Assembly: GCF_028776105.2 (NCBI RefSeq)
Contig: NZ_CP145606.1
Location: 1,798,001 to 1,862,000 of the forward strand
Reading direction: 5' to 3'
From: Neisseria leonii
Lineage (GTDB): Bacteria; Pseudomonadota; Gammaproteobacteria; Burkholderiales; Neisseriaceae
Length of the DNA stretch: 64,000 nt
This document shows positions 46,282 to 53,819 of the stretch, one piece after another. Position 1 is the first letter of the stretch; each line of letters starts with the position of its first letter. The translations under genes were made by a program, and so were the position numbers. The notes under the pieces are model-generated. The model saw only the letters and a program-made list of their open reading frames with translations. It had not been told where the DNA came from and ran no database searches.

Positions 46282-46932
46282 ATGACCATGTCCACCGTTT
46301 TACTGACCGCTTTCGAGCCGTTCGGCGGCGAAAGTATCAACCCCTCCTGGCAGGCGGCCGCCCGGCTGGACGGTGCGGATATCGCCGGATACCGTGTTGC
46401 TGCCCGCTGTCTGCCCTGTACCTTTTCCGGCAGCCTGAATGCTTTGGAAACCGCCATCGCCGACACGCGTCCGACGGTGGTGATTGCGCTGGGGCAGGCG
46501 GGCGGCCGTCCCGACATCACGCCCGAACGCGTCGCCATCAACTGGAACGATGCCCGTATTCCCGACAATGCCGGCAAGCAGCCCTGCGACACCCCCGTGA
46601 TTTCAGACGGCCCCAACGCCTATTTCACCACGCTGCCGATTAAAGCCGTTACCGCCGCCTTGCAGCAGAACGGCATTCCCGCCAGCATTTCCTATACTGC
46701 CGGCACCTTCGTCTGCAACCACGTTTTCTACGGCCTGCAACATATGGCCGCCCGCTACGGCATTGCCAAAAGCGGTTTTGTCCACATTCCGTACCTGCCC
46801 GAACAGGCCGCCCGCATCAAAGGCGCGCCGAGCATGGCAGAAACAACCCTGCTGACTGCCCTGAATATCATCATCGAAACCTGTATCACACAGGAACACG
46901 ACTTGCGCACGGCGGGCGGGGAAACGCATTAA
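46282..46932 (+). CDS. pcp: Pyroglutamyl-peptidase I
   Basis: Cysteine peptidase (family C15) that removes N-terminal pyroglutamate from peptides in the cytoplasm. The 216-residue protein has TAFEPFGGESINPSW near the start, LGQAGGRPDITPERVAINWN (Glu of the active site), SYTAGTFVCNHVFYGL (catalytic Cys, about residue 146) and SGFVHIPYLPEQ (catalytic His). It follows DUF969 and DUF979, as in the conserved set of firmicutes and others, but two REP pairs separate it from the DUF979 gene. A DUS lies inside the coding region near 46600. Confidence 0.93.
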   Translation: MTMSTVLLTAFEPFGGESINPSWQAAARLDGADIAGYRVAARCLPCTFSGSLNALETAIADTRPTVVIALGQAGGRPDITPERVAINWNDARIPDNAGKQPCDTPVISDGPNAYFTTLPIKAVTAALQQNGIPASISYTAGTFVCNHVFYGLQHMAARYGIAKSGFVHIPYLPEQAARIKGAPSMAETTLLTALNIIIETCITQEHDLRTAGGETH

Positions 46933-47075
46933 ATTATGCTGTTTGGGCCGTCTGAAACCGGCGTGCTTTGCCGTTTGCCAGATACTGTCTGAAAAATTGC
47001 CGCCCCTGCATTCCGCTATATTTAAAACCGCACCGTTTATCGTAACCTTGGGGCAGTTCCGGCATCTGCAACACA

Positions 47076-47261
47076 TCAGGCGCTGTACCAAGGCGGATAT
47101 ACCCTGAACCTCTCCTCCGCAGCGACCGCATTAACCGCCCGCGCAAACGCCGAATCCTCAGCTTCACTCAGGCTGAAATGGAAATCCAAATCCGACAGGT
47201 CGTCATACCCGCCGTCAAACGTATCGTCAGAACAGCATGTCGGATACTCCGTATCCGACAT
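47076..47261 (-). CDS. Possible short hypothetical protein or gene fragment
   Basis: Open frame of 61 codons that starts inside a REP palindrome, with GGYDDLSDLDFHFSLSEAED and FARAVNAVAAEERFRVYPPW. The acidic, helix-prone sequence looks protein-like, but the start lies in the repeat and there is no clear ribosome binding site. It may be the C-terminal end of a gene whose front has been lost. No family recognised. Confidence 0.25.
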   Translation of the reverse strand: MSDTEYPTCCSDDTFDGGYDDLSDLDFHFSLSEAEDSAFARAVNAVAAEERFRVYPPWYSA

Positions 47262-47262
47262 G
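47236..47262. repeat. Single GTCGGATAC-type palindrome
   Basis: CATGTCGGATACTCCGTATC CGACATG, a self-complementary 27-mer matching the right half of the REP pairs but without a CTAC end. Confidence 0.6.
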
Positions 47263-47294
47263 CTGCACGCTACTCGGGCAGACGTTTCTGAGCA

Positions 47295-47363
47295 GTAGGT
47301 CGGATTCTTGAATCCGACACGCTACGTCCCCTGCATTTTGTCAGATTCGAGAATCCGACCTAC
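47295..47363. repeat. GTAG-type REP pair
   Basis: GTAGGTCGGATTCTTGAATC CGAC at the left and GTCAGATTCGAGAATCCGAC CTAC at the right. The spacer ACACGCTACGTCCC is almost the same as in the pair at 47540, so the two are duplicates. Confidence 0.75.
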
Positions 47364-47533
47364 ACGATTTGGGGTTCTGTGTGGGAAACTGCGGTTTGCA
47401 TCGGGATTGTGCCGATTGCCAGGTTCCAGAAATCCTGTTGTAAGTTCACCGCGTTGGGTGCAGCCGACAGCTGCTTGGCTTTATTGATTTTGTCGGCAGG
47501 GGAATATTGTTCCGCACCGCGGCTGGATATTCT
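47360..47533 (-). pseudogene. Possible C-terminal gene remnant
   Basis: Minus-strand frame open for 57 codons to a stop at 47360-47362, with no start codon. It reads GAEQYSPADKINKAKQLSAA followed by NAVNLQQDFWNLAIGTIP and MQTAVSHTEPQIV. The composition is protein-like. It lies between two near-identical REP pairs, so a gene may have been truncated there. Family unknown. Confidence 0.3.
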
Positions 47534-47539
47534 CTAACA

Positions 47540-47608
47540 GTAGGTCGGATACTCCGCATCCGACACGCTACGTCCCTGCGTTTTGTCGGATTCAAGAATC
47601 CGACCTAC
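47540..47608. repeat. GTAG-type REP pair, duplicate of 47295-47363
   Basis: GTAGGTCGGATACTCCGCAT CCGAC and GTCGGATTCAAGAATCCGAC CTAC with spacer ACGCTACGTCCCTGCG. Same 69-bp length as the pair at 47295. Confidence 0.75.
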
Positions 47609-47660
47609 ATGATTTGTGTTTGTAACCTTATTGGCCGCCAGTTGCTCTGGCGGCAATATG

Positions 47661-47702
47661 AAGGCCGTCTGAAAACGTGCATTGCGTTTTTCAGACGGCC
47701 TG
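47661..47702 (+). terminator. DUS-pair hairpin upstream of the purine permease
   Basis: AAGGCCGTCTGAAAACG and CGTTTTTCAGACGGCCT around a short loop. No intact gene lies directly upstream, so it may be left over from a lost gene or insulate the permease from upstream transcription. Confidence 0.5.
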
Positions 47703-47799
47703 AGTGGAGAATGGTGCGTACAGTTTGCGAAAACACAGGAAAAGTTAAAGAATAACGCTATAATGTAAAGTTTTCGGTATTTCTGATTCGGAGTTATCT

Positions 47800-49140
47800 A
47801 TGTCTTTATCCAACGGCCTGCTGGAACGCTGGTTCAAATTAAGCGAAAACGGTACGTCGGTACGCACCGAGCTGCTGGCGGGGTTCACTACGTTTTTGAC
47901 CATGTGCTACATCACCATCGTCAATCCGAGCATTTTGTCGGTTGCGGGCATGGATTTCGGCGCGGTGTTTGTGGCCACGTGTATTTCGGCCGCCATCGGC
48001 TGTTTCATTATGGGCGCGCTGGCCAATTATCCGATTGCGCTGGCACCGGGCATGGGGCTGAATGCGTATTTCACGTTTTCCGTGGTGCAGGGAATGGGCG
48101 TGTCGTGGCAGGTGGCCTTGGCGGCGGTGTTTGTATCGGGCATGATTTTTGTGCTGTTCAGTTTTCTGAAAGTGCGCGAAATGCTGGTGAACGCGCTGCC
48201 GATGAGTCTGAAAATGGCGATTGCCGCCGGTATCGGCCTGTTTCTGGCACTGATTGCGTTAAAAGGCGCGGGCATTATTATTGCCAGTGATGCCACGCTG
48301 GTGAAAATGGGTGATCTGTATATTTTGGGCGAAAACGGCAGCAAACTGCCCAATTGGCCGGTGCTGTTGGCTTTGCTGGGTTTTGTGCTGGTGGTTGCTT
48401 TGGATTATTTCCGTGTGCGCGGCGCGATGATTCTGACGATTTTGCTGATTACTGTTTTGTCTGCACTGTTGGGGCTGACGGAATTCAAAGGCGTGGTGGC
48501 CGCCGTGCCGAGTCTGGCGCCTACGTTTATGCAGATGGATTTCAGCGGTTTGTTGAACGGCAGTCTGATTGCTGTGGTGTTCGTGTTTTTTCTGGTCGAT
48601 TTGTTTGACAGCACCGGTACACTGGTCGGCGTATCGCACCGTGCGGGACTGTTGCAGGACGGAAAACTGCCGCGCCTGAAAAAAGCCCTGTTTGCTGATT
48701 CGACGGCGATTGTGGCCGGTGCGGCTCTGGGTACGTCTTCGACTACGGCTTATGTGGAGAGCGCGTCGGGCGTGGCGGCAGGCGGGCGTACCGGCCTGAC
48801 GGCGGTAACGGTGGGCGTGCTGATGCTGGCCTGTCTGTGGTTCTCGCCGCTGGCACAGTCGGTACCGGCGTTTGCCACCGCCCCAGCACTGCTGTATATC
48901 GGTGTGCAGATGATGCGCAGCGCGCTGGAAATCGCGTGGGAAGACATCACCGAAGCCGCTCCCGCTTTTCTGACGATTGCCTTTATGCCGTTCACTTATT
49001 CGATTGCCGACGGCATTGCGATGGGCTTTATCAGCTATGCGGCGGTGAAACTGTTGTGCGGCCGTGCCAAAGACGTGCCGGTGATGGTTTGGGGCGTTGC
49101 CGTGGCGTGGTTGGCGAAATTCTGGTTTCTCGGCGTGTAG
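47800..49140 (+). CDS. NCS2-family purine (guanine/hypoxanthine/adenine) permease
   Basis: A 446-residue proton-coupled nucleobase transporter of the AzgA/PbuG/YgfQ group. Key stretches are ELLAGFTTFLTMCYITIVNP, PIALAPGMGLNAYFTFSVVQ, VFFLVDLFDSTGTLVGVSHR and GTSSTTAYVESASGVAAGGR. The last two hold the substrate-binding Asp and Thr of the family. About 13-14 membrane segments are evident. It stands alone with its own terminator. Which purine is carried cannot be said from the sequence. Confidence 0.9.
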   Translation: MSLSNGLLERWFKLSENGTSVRTELLAGFTTFLTMCYITIVNPSILSVAGMDFGAVFVATCISAAIGCFIMGALANYPIALAPGMGLNAYFTFSVVQGMGVSWQVALAAVFVSGMIFVLFSFLKVREMLVNALPMSLKMAIAAGIGLFLALIALKGAGIIIASDATLVKMGDLYILGENGSKLPNWPVLLALLGFVLVVALDYFRVRGAMILTILLITVLSALLGLTEFKGVVAAVPSLAPTFMQMDFSGLLNGSLIAVVFVFFLVDLFDSTGTLVGVSHRAGLLQDGKLPRLKKALFADSTAIVAGAALGTSSTTAYVESASGVAAGGRTGLTAVTVGVLMLACLWFSPLAQSVPAFATAPALLYIGVQMMRSALEIAWEDITEAAPAFLTIAFMPFTYSIADGIAMGFISYAAVKLLCGRAKDVPVMVWGVAVAWLAKFWFLGV

Positions 49141-49162
49141 TGTGAGGCAGAGAAAACAAAGG

Positions 49163-49190
49163 CAGACGGTTGAGGCCGTCTGTTTTTTTT
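49163..49190 (+). terminator. Intrinsic terminator of the purine permease gene
   Basis: CAGACGG, loop TTGAGG, CCGTCTG, then eight T. The right arm is a half DUS (GAGGCCGTCTG), so the uptake sequence is built directly into a canonical terminator. Confidence 0.8.
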
Positions 49191-49194
49191 GTGG

Positions 49195-49264
49195 GTAGGC
49201 CGGATTCTCGAATCCGACACGGTCAATCGACAGCTGCATGTCGGATACGGAGTATCCGACCTAC
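49195..49264. repeat. GTAG-type REP pair, unit 1 of a tandem array
   Basis: GTAGGCCGGATTCTCGAATC CGAC and GTCGGATACGGAGTATCCGA CCTAC. First unit of the local tandem duplication. Confidence 0.75.
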
Positions 49265-49323
49265 GTTGTGTACCGGGGCGGTTCGGCTGCGGCAGAGGCC
49301 GTCTGAATTTTCGCTGAACTGAG

Positions 49324-49393
49324 GTAGGTCGGATTCTCGAATCCGATACGGTCAATCGACAGCTGCATGTCGGATACGGAGTATCCGACCTAC
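49324..49393. repeat. GTAG-type REP pair, unit 2 of a tandem array
   Basis: Nearly identical to 49195-49264, including the spacer ACGGTCAATCGACAGCTGCA. The unit offset is 129 bp. Confidence 0.78.
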
Positions 49394-49464
49394 GTTGTGT
49401 ACTACGTTGTGTGCTGGGGCGGTTCGGCTGCGGCAGAGACCGTCTGAATTTTCGCTGAACTGAG

Positions 49465-49488
49465 GTAGGTCGGATTCTTGAATCCGAC
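49465..49488. repeat. Single GTAG-type REP, truncated third unit
   Basis: GTAGGTCGGATTCTTGAATC CGAC followed by ACGGTTAACTGCG; the inverted partner is missing. Offset from unit 2 is 141 bp. Confidence 0.7.
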
Positions 49489-49590
49489 ACGGTTAACTGC
49501 GTCAAACGGCGGATTGGTCGGGGTATACGGCGGGCTGCATTAGGTATCGGCAGGGTTTTCAGACGGCCTCTGCTGGCGCGGGCAGCGGTG

Positions 49591-50271
49591 TTACTCGGGC
49601 AGCTCGGCCGAACCCATGCGGCGCAGGATAATATTGGTTTTGTTTTTCAGGCGCGGGTGTCTGGGATTGTCGGCGTAAAACAGCGGCGCGGGAACGCGGG
49701 CGGCCAGACGGGCGGCCTGTTGGCGGTTCAGTTGTGCGGCGGACTGTCTGTACAGACGCTGTGCGGCGGCTTCGGCACCGAATACGCCGTAGTCCCATTC
49801 GATGATGTTCAGATACAGGGCGAAGATGCGGTCTTTGTCGGTGGTGGCTTCCAGCATGGCGGTGATGGCGGCTTCTTCCGCTTTGCGCCAATAGCTGCGG
49901 CTTTCATTGAGAAACAGGTTTTTGGCCAGCTGCTGGCTGATGGTGGAACCGCCCGCGCGCATTTGGCCGCTTTGGCGGTTGCGCCTGACGGCGTTGCGGA
50001 TGCCGTTCCAGTCAAAGCCGCTGTGGCCGGCAAAAGCGGCATCTTCCGAGGCAATCAGGGCTTTTTTCAGGTGGATGGAAATCCGGCCGTACGGCACCCA
50101 GCGGTAGTCCAGCGGCACGCTGCGGCCTTCGCCGGCAAATTGCGCCATGCGCATACGCATAAACGCGCTCTGTTCGGGCGCAATGCTGCGGTAGGTCAGA
50201 ATCTGGCCGTAAACATAGGCGTTAAACAGGATAAACAGCGCAAAGGGCAGGGCAAGCAGCCATTTCAGCAT
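49591..50271 (-). CDS. mtgA: Monofunctional biosynthetic peptidoglycan transglycosylase
   Basis: GT51 enzyme that polymerises glycan strands from lipid II at the inner membrane. The 226-residue protein has one N-terminal membrane helix (about 4-24), then motif 1 ALIASEDAAFAGHSGFDW (catalytic Glu), motif 2 GGSTISQQLAKNLFL and motif 3 RKAEEAAITAMLEATTDKDR. There is no transpeptidase domain. It lies immediately downstream of aroE on the same strand, separated by a DUS only, as in other Neisseria. Confidence 0.95.
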   Translation of the reverse strand: MLKWLLALPFALFILFNAYVYGQILTYRSIAPEQSAFMRMRMAQFAGEGRSVPLDYRWVPYGRISIHLKKALIASEDAAFAGHSGFDWNGIRNAVRRNRQSGQMRAGGSTISQQLAKNLFLNESRSYWRKAEEAAITAMLEATTDKDRIFALYLNIIEWDYGVFGAEAAAQRLYRQSAAQLNRQQAARLAARVPAPLFYADNPRHPRLKNKTNIILRRMGSAELPE

Positions 50272-50272
50272 T

Positions 50273-51085
50273 TCAGACGGCCTCCCTCAACCGGCGGATA
50301 ACCGGCGCGGTATCGGGCAGAAAGCCGCGCCACAATTGATAGGCATAAGCCGCCTGCGCCACCAGCATACCCAGGCCGTCTGCCGTGCGGCGCGCGCCGT
50401 TGGCGGCGGCAAACTGCATAAACGGTGTGGCTCCGTTGCCGTAGGCCATATCGTAAGCCAGCGCGCAGCGGCCGAACAGGGCGGGGGAAACGTCGGGCAG
50501 GCTGCCGCTCAAACTGCCCGATGTGGCATTGATGATGATGTCGAAGTGCGGTGCGGGCAGCTCGGGCAGCGGGCAGGCCGTGATGCCGAAACGGCCGGCC
50601 AGCGCCTGTGCTTTGTCATGGGTGCGGTTGGCGATTGTCAGAGAAGCCGGTTTTTCGGCCAGCAGCGGCAGAACCACGCCGCGTGCCGCGCCGCCCGCGC
50701 CCAGCAGCAGAATGTGTTTTCCGTTCAGGGAAACGGCGCATTCCTGCGTGATGTCGCGCACCAGGCCGATGCCGTCGGTGTTGTCGCCGCGCAGACGGCC
50801 GTCTGCCAGCGGAATCAGTGTATTGACCGCACCGGCCGCCTGCGCGCGTTCGGACAGCTCGTCGGCCAAATCGAACGCCTCGGTTTTAAACGGCACGGTT
50901 ACGTTGGCACCCGCGCCGCCTGCGGCGAAAAAGGCGCGCACTTCGGCGGCAAAACCGTCCAAAGGGGCGGTTTTTTTGGCGTATTCGATGCGGCAGCCTT
51001 CCTGCTGCGCAAATTGGCGGTGGATTTGCGGCGATTTGCTGTGGGCGACGGGGTTGCCGAAAACGGCGTAAGTCGGAACGGGCAT
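50273..51085 (-). CDS. aroE: Shikimate dehydrogenase (NADP+)
   Basis: Fourth step of the shikimate pathway. The 270-residue protein has [20 protein letters not shown] (shikimate-binding Ser pair), [18 protein letters not shown] (catalytic Lys), [11 protein letters not shown] and the dinucleotide site [16 protein letters not shown] with [10 protein letters not shown]. Complete and of normal length. It forms an aroE-mtgA pair and diverges from gltS across 293 bp with a DUS hairpin. Confidence 0.96.
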   Translation of the reverse strand: MPVPTYAVFGNPVAHSKSPQIHRQFAQQEGCRIEYAKKTAPLDGFAAEVRAFFAAGGAGANVTVPFKTEAFDLADELSERAQAAGAVNTLIPLADGRLRGDNTDGIGLVRDITQECAVSLNGKHILLLGAGGAARGVVLPLLAEKPASLTIANRTHDKAQALAGRFGITACPLPELPAPHFDIIINATSGSLSGSLPDVSPALFGRCALAYDMAYGNGATPFMQFAAANGARRTADGLGMLVAQAAYAYQLWRGFLPDTAPVIRRLREAV

Positions 51086-51169
51086 GGTGATTCTCGCGAA
51101 AAAAACGGGCAGGCTGATTATGGCGCAAAGTGCGTTGCGGATAAAGCGGCGTTTCAGCTGCGCACCGCT

Positions 51170-51203
51170 TTCAGACGGCCTGCGGCGGGGCGGCCGTCTG
51201 AAA
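51170..51203. terminator. DUS-pair hairpin in the aroE-gltS divergent region
   Basis: TTCAGACGGCCTGCGGCGGG then GCGGCCGTCTGAA, a tight GC-rich hairpin. It sits upstream of both genes, so it cannot end either transcript; it may be a relic or a boundary, or serve uptake only. Confidence 0.45.
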
Positions 51204-51287
51204 CGCAGCAGGGTGTTTTAGTTATTTGGCATTTTCTTTTAACGGCGGTTTTTGCTTTGATATTTTTTTCCTGTTTTCTGTGGAATT

Positions 51288-51316
51288 TTGACATTTCATT
51301 TGCCATAAAATATCAT
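51288..51316 (+). promoter_or_regulatory. Near-consensus promoter for gltS
   Basis: Consensus TTGACA (51288-51293), 17-bp spacer, TATCAT (51311-51316). The surrounding tract from about 51220 is unusually A+T rich for this genome. The strongest sigma-70 match I found in the window. Confidence 0.7.
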
Positions 51317-51378
51317 TTATTGTTTTTCTTTTGCTTCTCGGCGGAAGATTCCGAATGAAATGAGTCAGAAAGGACAGT

Positions 51379-52614
51379 ATGGAAGCAGTTACGGTCAATC
51401 CGTATTACACCCTGATTATGGCGACGCTGGTGTTGCTGATGGGGCGTGTGATGGTGAAAAAGATTGCCTTTTTGCGCAATTTCAATATTCCCGAGCCGGT
51501 GGCGGGCGGTTTGCTGGCGGCGGTCATTATCTACATACTGTATATCAGCACAGGCCGGTCGTTTGCTTTTGACTCCGGCCTGCAGACGGCATTTATGCTG
51601 GTGTTTTTCTCTTCCATCGGTTTGAGTGCCGATTTTTCGCGCTTGAAGGCGGGCGGTGTCGGCTTGGTGGTTTTTCTCCTGCTGATCAGCGTGTTTGTGC
51701 TGTTGCAGAATCTGTTGGGCGTGAGTCTGGCTTCCCTGCTCGGTTTGGAGCCGCTGATGGGGCTGATTACCGGTTCGGTTACGCTGGTCGGCGGCCACGG
51801 TACGGCGGCCGCGTGGGGCAAGGTATTGGAGGAGCAGTACCATGTGGCCGGTGCGGTGGATGTGGGTATGGCCAGTGCGACTTTCGGCCTGGTTCTGGGC
51901 GGTTTGATCGGCGGCCCGGTTGCGCGCCGTCTGGTCAATAAGATGGGACGCGCAGAGCAGGCTGCCGCGCGGGACGACGACAGCAGCGTGCAGCAGACGG
52001 ACGATGCGTTCGAATACCCGCACCGGAACCGTCTGATTACTGCCGGTTCGGCGGTGGAAACCATGGCGCTGTTTGCCGCCTGTCTGGCTTTTTCCGCCCT
52101 GATGAGTACGCCCGAAGTCAAGGCGTGGTTCCCCGAAAAATTCACTCTGCCGCAGTTTGTCTGGGCGCTGTTTTTCGGCGTGCTGCTGCGCAATGTGCTG
52201 ACGATGGGCTTTAAATTCGATATGTTCGACCGCGCCGTCGATGTGTTCGGCAATGCTTCGCTGAGCCTGTTCTTGGGCATTGCGCTGCTGAATTTGAAAT
52301 TGTGGCAGCTGCTGGATTTGGCGTTGCCGATGCTGATTATTCTGGCGGCGCAAACCGCTTTGATGGCTGTGTTTGCGTATTTCGTTACCTACCGTGTGAT
52401 GGGCCGGGATTACGATGCGGCGGTTCTGGCGGCGGGGCACTGCGGCTTCGGCATGGGGGCAACGCCCACGGCGGTGGCCAATATGCAGTCGGTAACCGAG
52501 CGTTTCGGCCCGTCGCACAAGGCGTTTTTGATTGTGCCGATGGTGGGTGCGTTCTTTATCGACTTTATCAATGCGTTTATCCTGACCGGCTTTGCCAATT
52601 TTCTCGGCAAGTAA
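51379..52614 (+). CDS. gltS: Sodium/glutamate symporter
   Basis: Na+-dependent glutamate uptake in the inner membrane (ESS family). The 411-residue protein has FFSSIGLSADFSRLKAGG, the reentrant-loop motif TGSVTLVGGHGTAAAWGKVL and, in the second half, LAAGHCGFGMGATPTAVANM followed by GPSHKAFLIVPMVGAFFIDF. The two inverted halves with GHGTA/GHCGFG motifs are diagnostic of GltS. It has a strong own promoter and terminator. Confidence 0.95.
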   Translation: MEAVTVNPYYTLIMATLVLLMGRVMVKKIAFLRNFNIPEPVAGGLLAAVIIYILYISTGRSFAFDSGLQTAFMLVFFSSIGLSADFSRLKAGGVGLVVFLLLISVFVLLQNLLGVSLASLLGLEPLMGLITGSVTLVGGHGTAAAWGKVLEEQYHVAGAVDVGMASATFGLVLGGLIGGPVARRLVNKMGRAEQAAARDDDSSVQQTDDAFEYPHRNRLITAGSAVETMALFAACLAFSALMSTPEVKAWFPEKFTLPQFVWALFFGVLLRNVLTMGFKFDMFDRAVDVFGNASLSLFLGIALLNLKLWQLLDLALPMLIILAAQTALMAVFAYFVTYRVMGRDYDAAVLAAGHCGFGMGATPTAVANMQSVTERFGPSHKAFLIVPMVGAFFIDFINAFILTGFANFLGK

Positions 52615-52633
52615 AAAACGGTTGGCCGTCTGA

Positions 52634-52672
52634 AAAACCGCCCGTTGCCGCTTAACCGCAACGGGCGGTTTT
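52634..52672 (+). terminator. Intrinsic terminator of gltS
   Basis: A 15-bp perfect stem, AAAACCGCCCGTTGC (52634-52648) with GCAACGGGCGGTTTT (52658-52672), and a 9-base loop. The A-run and T-run make it bidirectional. A DUS lies just upstream (about 52623-52634). Confidence 0.82.
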
Positions 52673-52713
52673 GTTATGATGCCGACGGAGCGAACCGAAA
52701 CGGGAGATGCAAG

Positions 52714-53739
52714 ATGTGGAAACCGATGACGGCGGCGGCTTTGTGTGCCGCCGCGCTGGCTGCCTGCGGCGATAAGCAGCCGCCGCAGGCGGAACCGCCT
52801 TCCTGTGCCGATCCTGCGGTAGTGCAGAAGGTGCAGGAGGATGTGCGGCAGTGGGTAAACGAGCAGGCGCGCCGGTTTGCCGGTGACGATCGGCGCGGGT
52901 TTGTCGATGCCGACAAGATTGCGGCGGTGGCGGCCGATATGGCGGTGCGGGTGGATAATCCGTTGCCGGCGGCCGATAGTCCGCAGCAGTGTCAGGGGCA
53001 GTTCAGCATCGCGCTGCCGTCTGCCGCACTGGCACGGGCGCAGGAGAATGCGCCGCTGCTGTACGGCGATGTGCCGCTGCTTGCGCTTGCCGAAGAGCGT
53101 TTGGCAGGCAGTCAGTGGCAGTTGGCCGACAACGGCATGTTGAGCCGGGCGGTGCGCTATACGCCGCAGTACGGCAGCGACGGGCGGCTGGTGCTGACGT
53201 ATACCGACAACAGTCTGCCGGTGGCGGCCAATGCGCTGGTATCTTTGCTGCTGCCGTACGGGGTGAAAGATATGCTGGTGGTGGACGGGCAGGTAATCGC
53301 CCGCGCTGATGCGCTGCGCCGCCTGCGTACGGGCGGGGAAGTGCCGGAGATGCCGGACCCGGCCGCCGCGCAGGAAGAAGATGTGCTGGGTGCGTTTATT
53401 GCTTCGCAGACGGCCGCAGAACCGGCACCGGAAGTGTTGCAGCCCGGCGGCAGTATGCCGCAGGAAGTGCCGGTGGACGCGGGTGATTTGGAGCGGGCGC
53501 GGACGGCCAACCGTCAGGCGCGCGACGAGATTAACGCGCAATGGGAGCGCATGGATAAAGCGGTGCAGCAGGGTTTGCTGGACGAGCAGCGTGCATGGAT
53601 CGATAAGCGCGACGACAGCTGCCGTCAGGCTGCCGCGCAGGCGGGCAGTGCCGTGCAGGCCGAGTACCTGTATCTCCAATGCGGCACGCGCATGACGCGC
53701 GAGCGTATCCAGTATTTGAAAGGTTACAGCATCAACTGA
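52714..53739 (+). CDS. Lipoprotein with C-terminal LprI-like domain
   Basis: A 341-residue lipoprotein with lipobox LAAC near residue 17. The last 80 residues (ARDEINAQWERMDKAVQQGL, DEQRAWIDKRDDSC, LYLQCGTRMTRERIQYLKGY) show the D-x-x-x-N-x-x-W...Q-R-A-W...R-D-x-x-C...C-x-x-x-x-T-x-x-R pattern of the LprI (DUF1311) domain, described as a lysozyme inhibitor in mycobacteria. The first 200 residues contain two regions with PLPAADSPQQCQGQFSIALP and VPVAA-like LPVAANALVSLLLPYGVKDM, which I do not recognise. The ATG at 52714 gives the best signal peptide. It follows the gltS terminator and is transcribed alone. Confidence 0.82.
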   Translation: MWKPMTAAALCAAALAACGDKQPPQAEPPSCADPAVVQKVQEDVRQWVNEQARRFAGDDRRGFVDADKIAAVAADMAVRVDNPLPAADSPQQCQGQFSIALPSAALARAQENAPLLYGDVPLLALAEERLAGSQWQLADNGMLSRAVRYTPQYGSDGRLVLTYTDNSLPVAANALVSLLLPYGVKDMLVVDGQVIARADALRRLRTGGEVPEMPDPAAAQEEDVLGAFIASQTAAEPAPEVLQPGGSMPQEVPVDAGDLERARTANRQARDEINAQWERMDKAVQQGLLDEQRAWIDKRDDSCRQAAAQAGSAVQAEYLYLQCGTRMTRERIQYLKGYSIN

Positions 53740-53753
53740 TGCGGCAGGTCTGC

Positions 53754-53802
53754 AAAAAAAGGCCGTCTGAAAACAGGGGTTGCCCGTTTTCAGACGGCCT
53801 TT
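53754..53802. terminator. Bidirectional DUS-pair terminator between convergent genes
   Basis: AAAAAAAGGCCGTCTGAAAA followed by a short loop and TTTTCAGACGGCCTTT, between the LprI-like lipoprotein and the AGCS symporter gene, which face each other. Confidence 0.8.
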
Positions 53803-53819
53803 CGGTTTCGGCTGTGCGT

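Larger units (their letters stand above)
46933..47799. other. 867-bp intergenic region with REP repeats and gene scraps
   Basis: It contains two minus-strand fragments without known domains (separate entries), three REP elements, a DUS hairpin at 47661-47702 and, at 47759-47764, a TATAAT for the downstream permease without a good -35. It looks like a site of gene decay. Confidence 0.55.
49141..49590. other. Intergenic region of tandem REP units between permease and mtgA
   Basis: 450 bp made of the permease terminator, two full REP-DUS units and one partial unit, about 70 bp of unrecognised sequence and a DUS (about 49557-49569) just past the mtgA stop. No coding gene. Confidence 0.7.
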
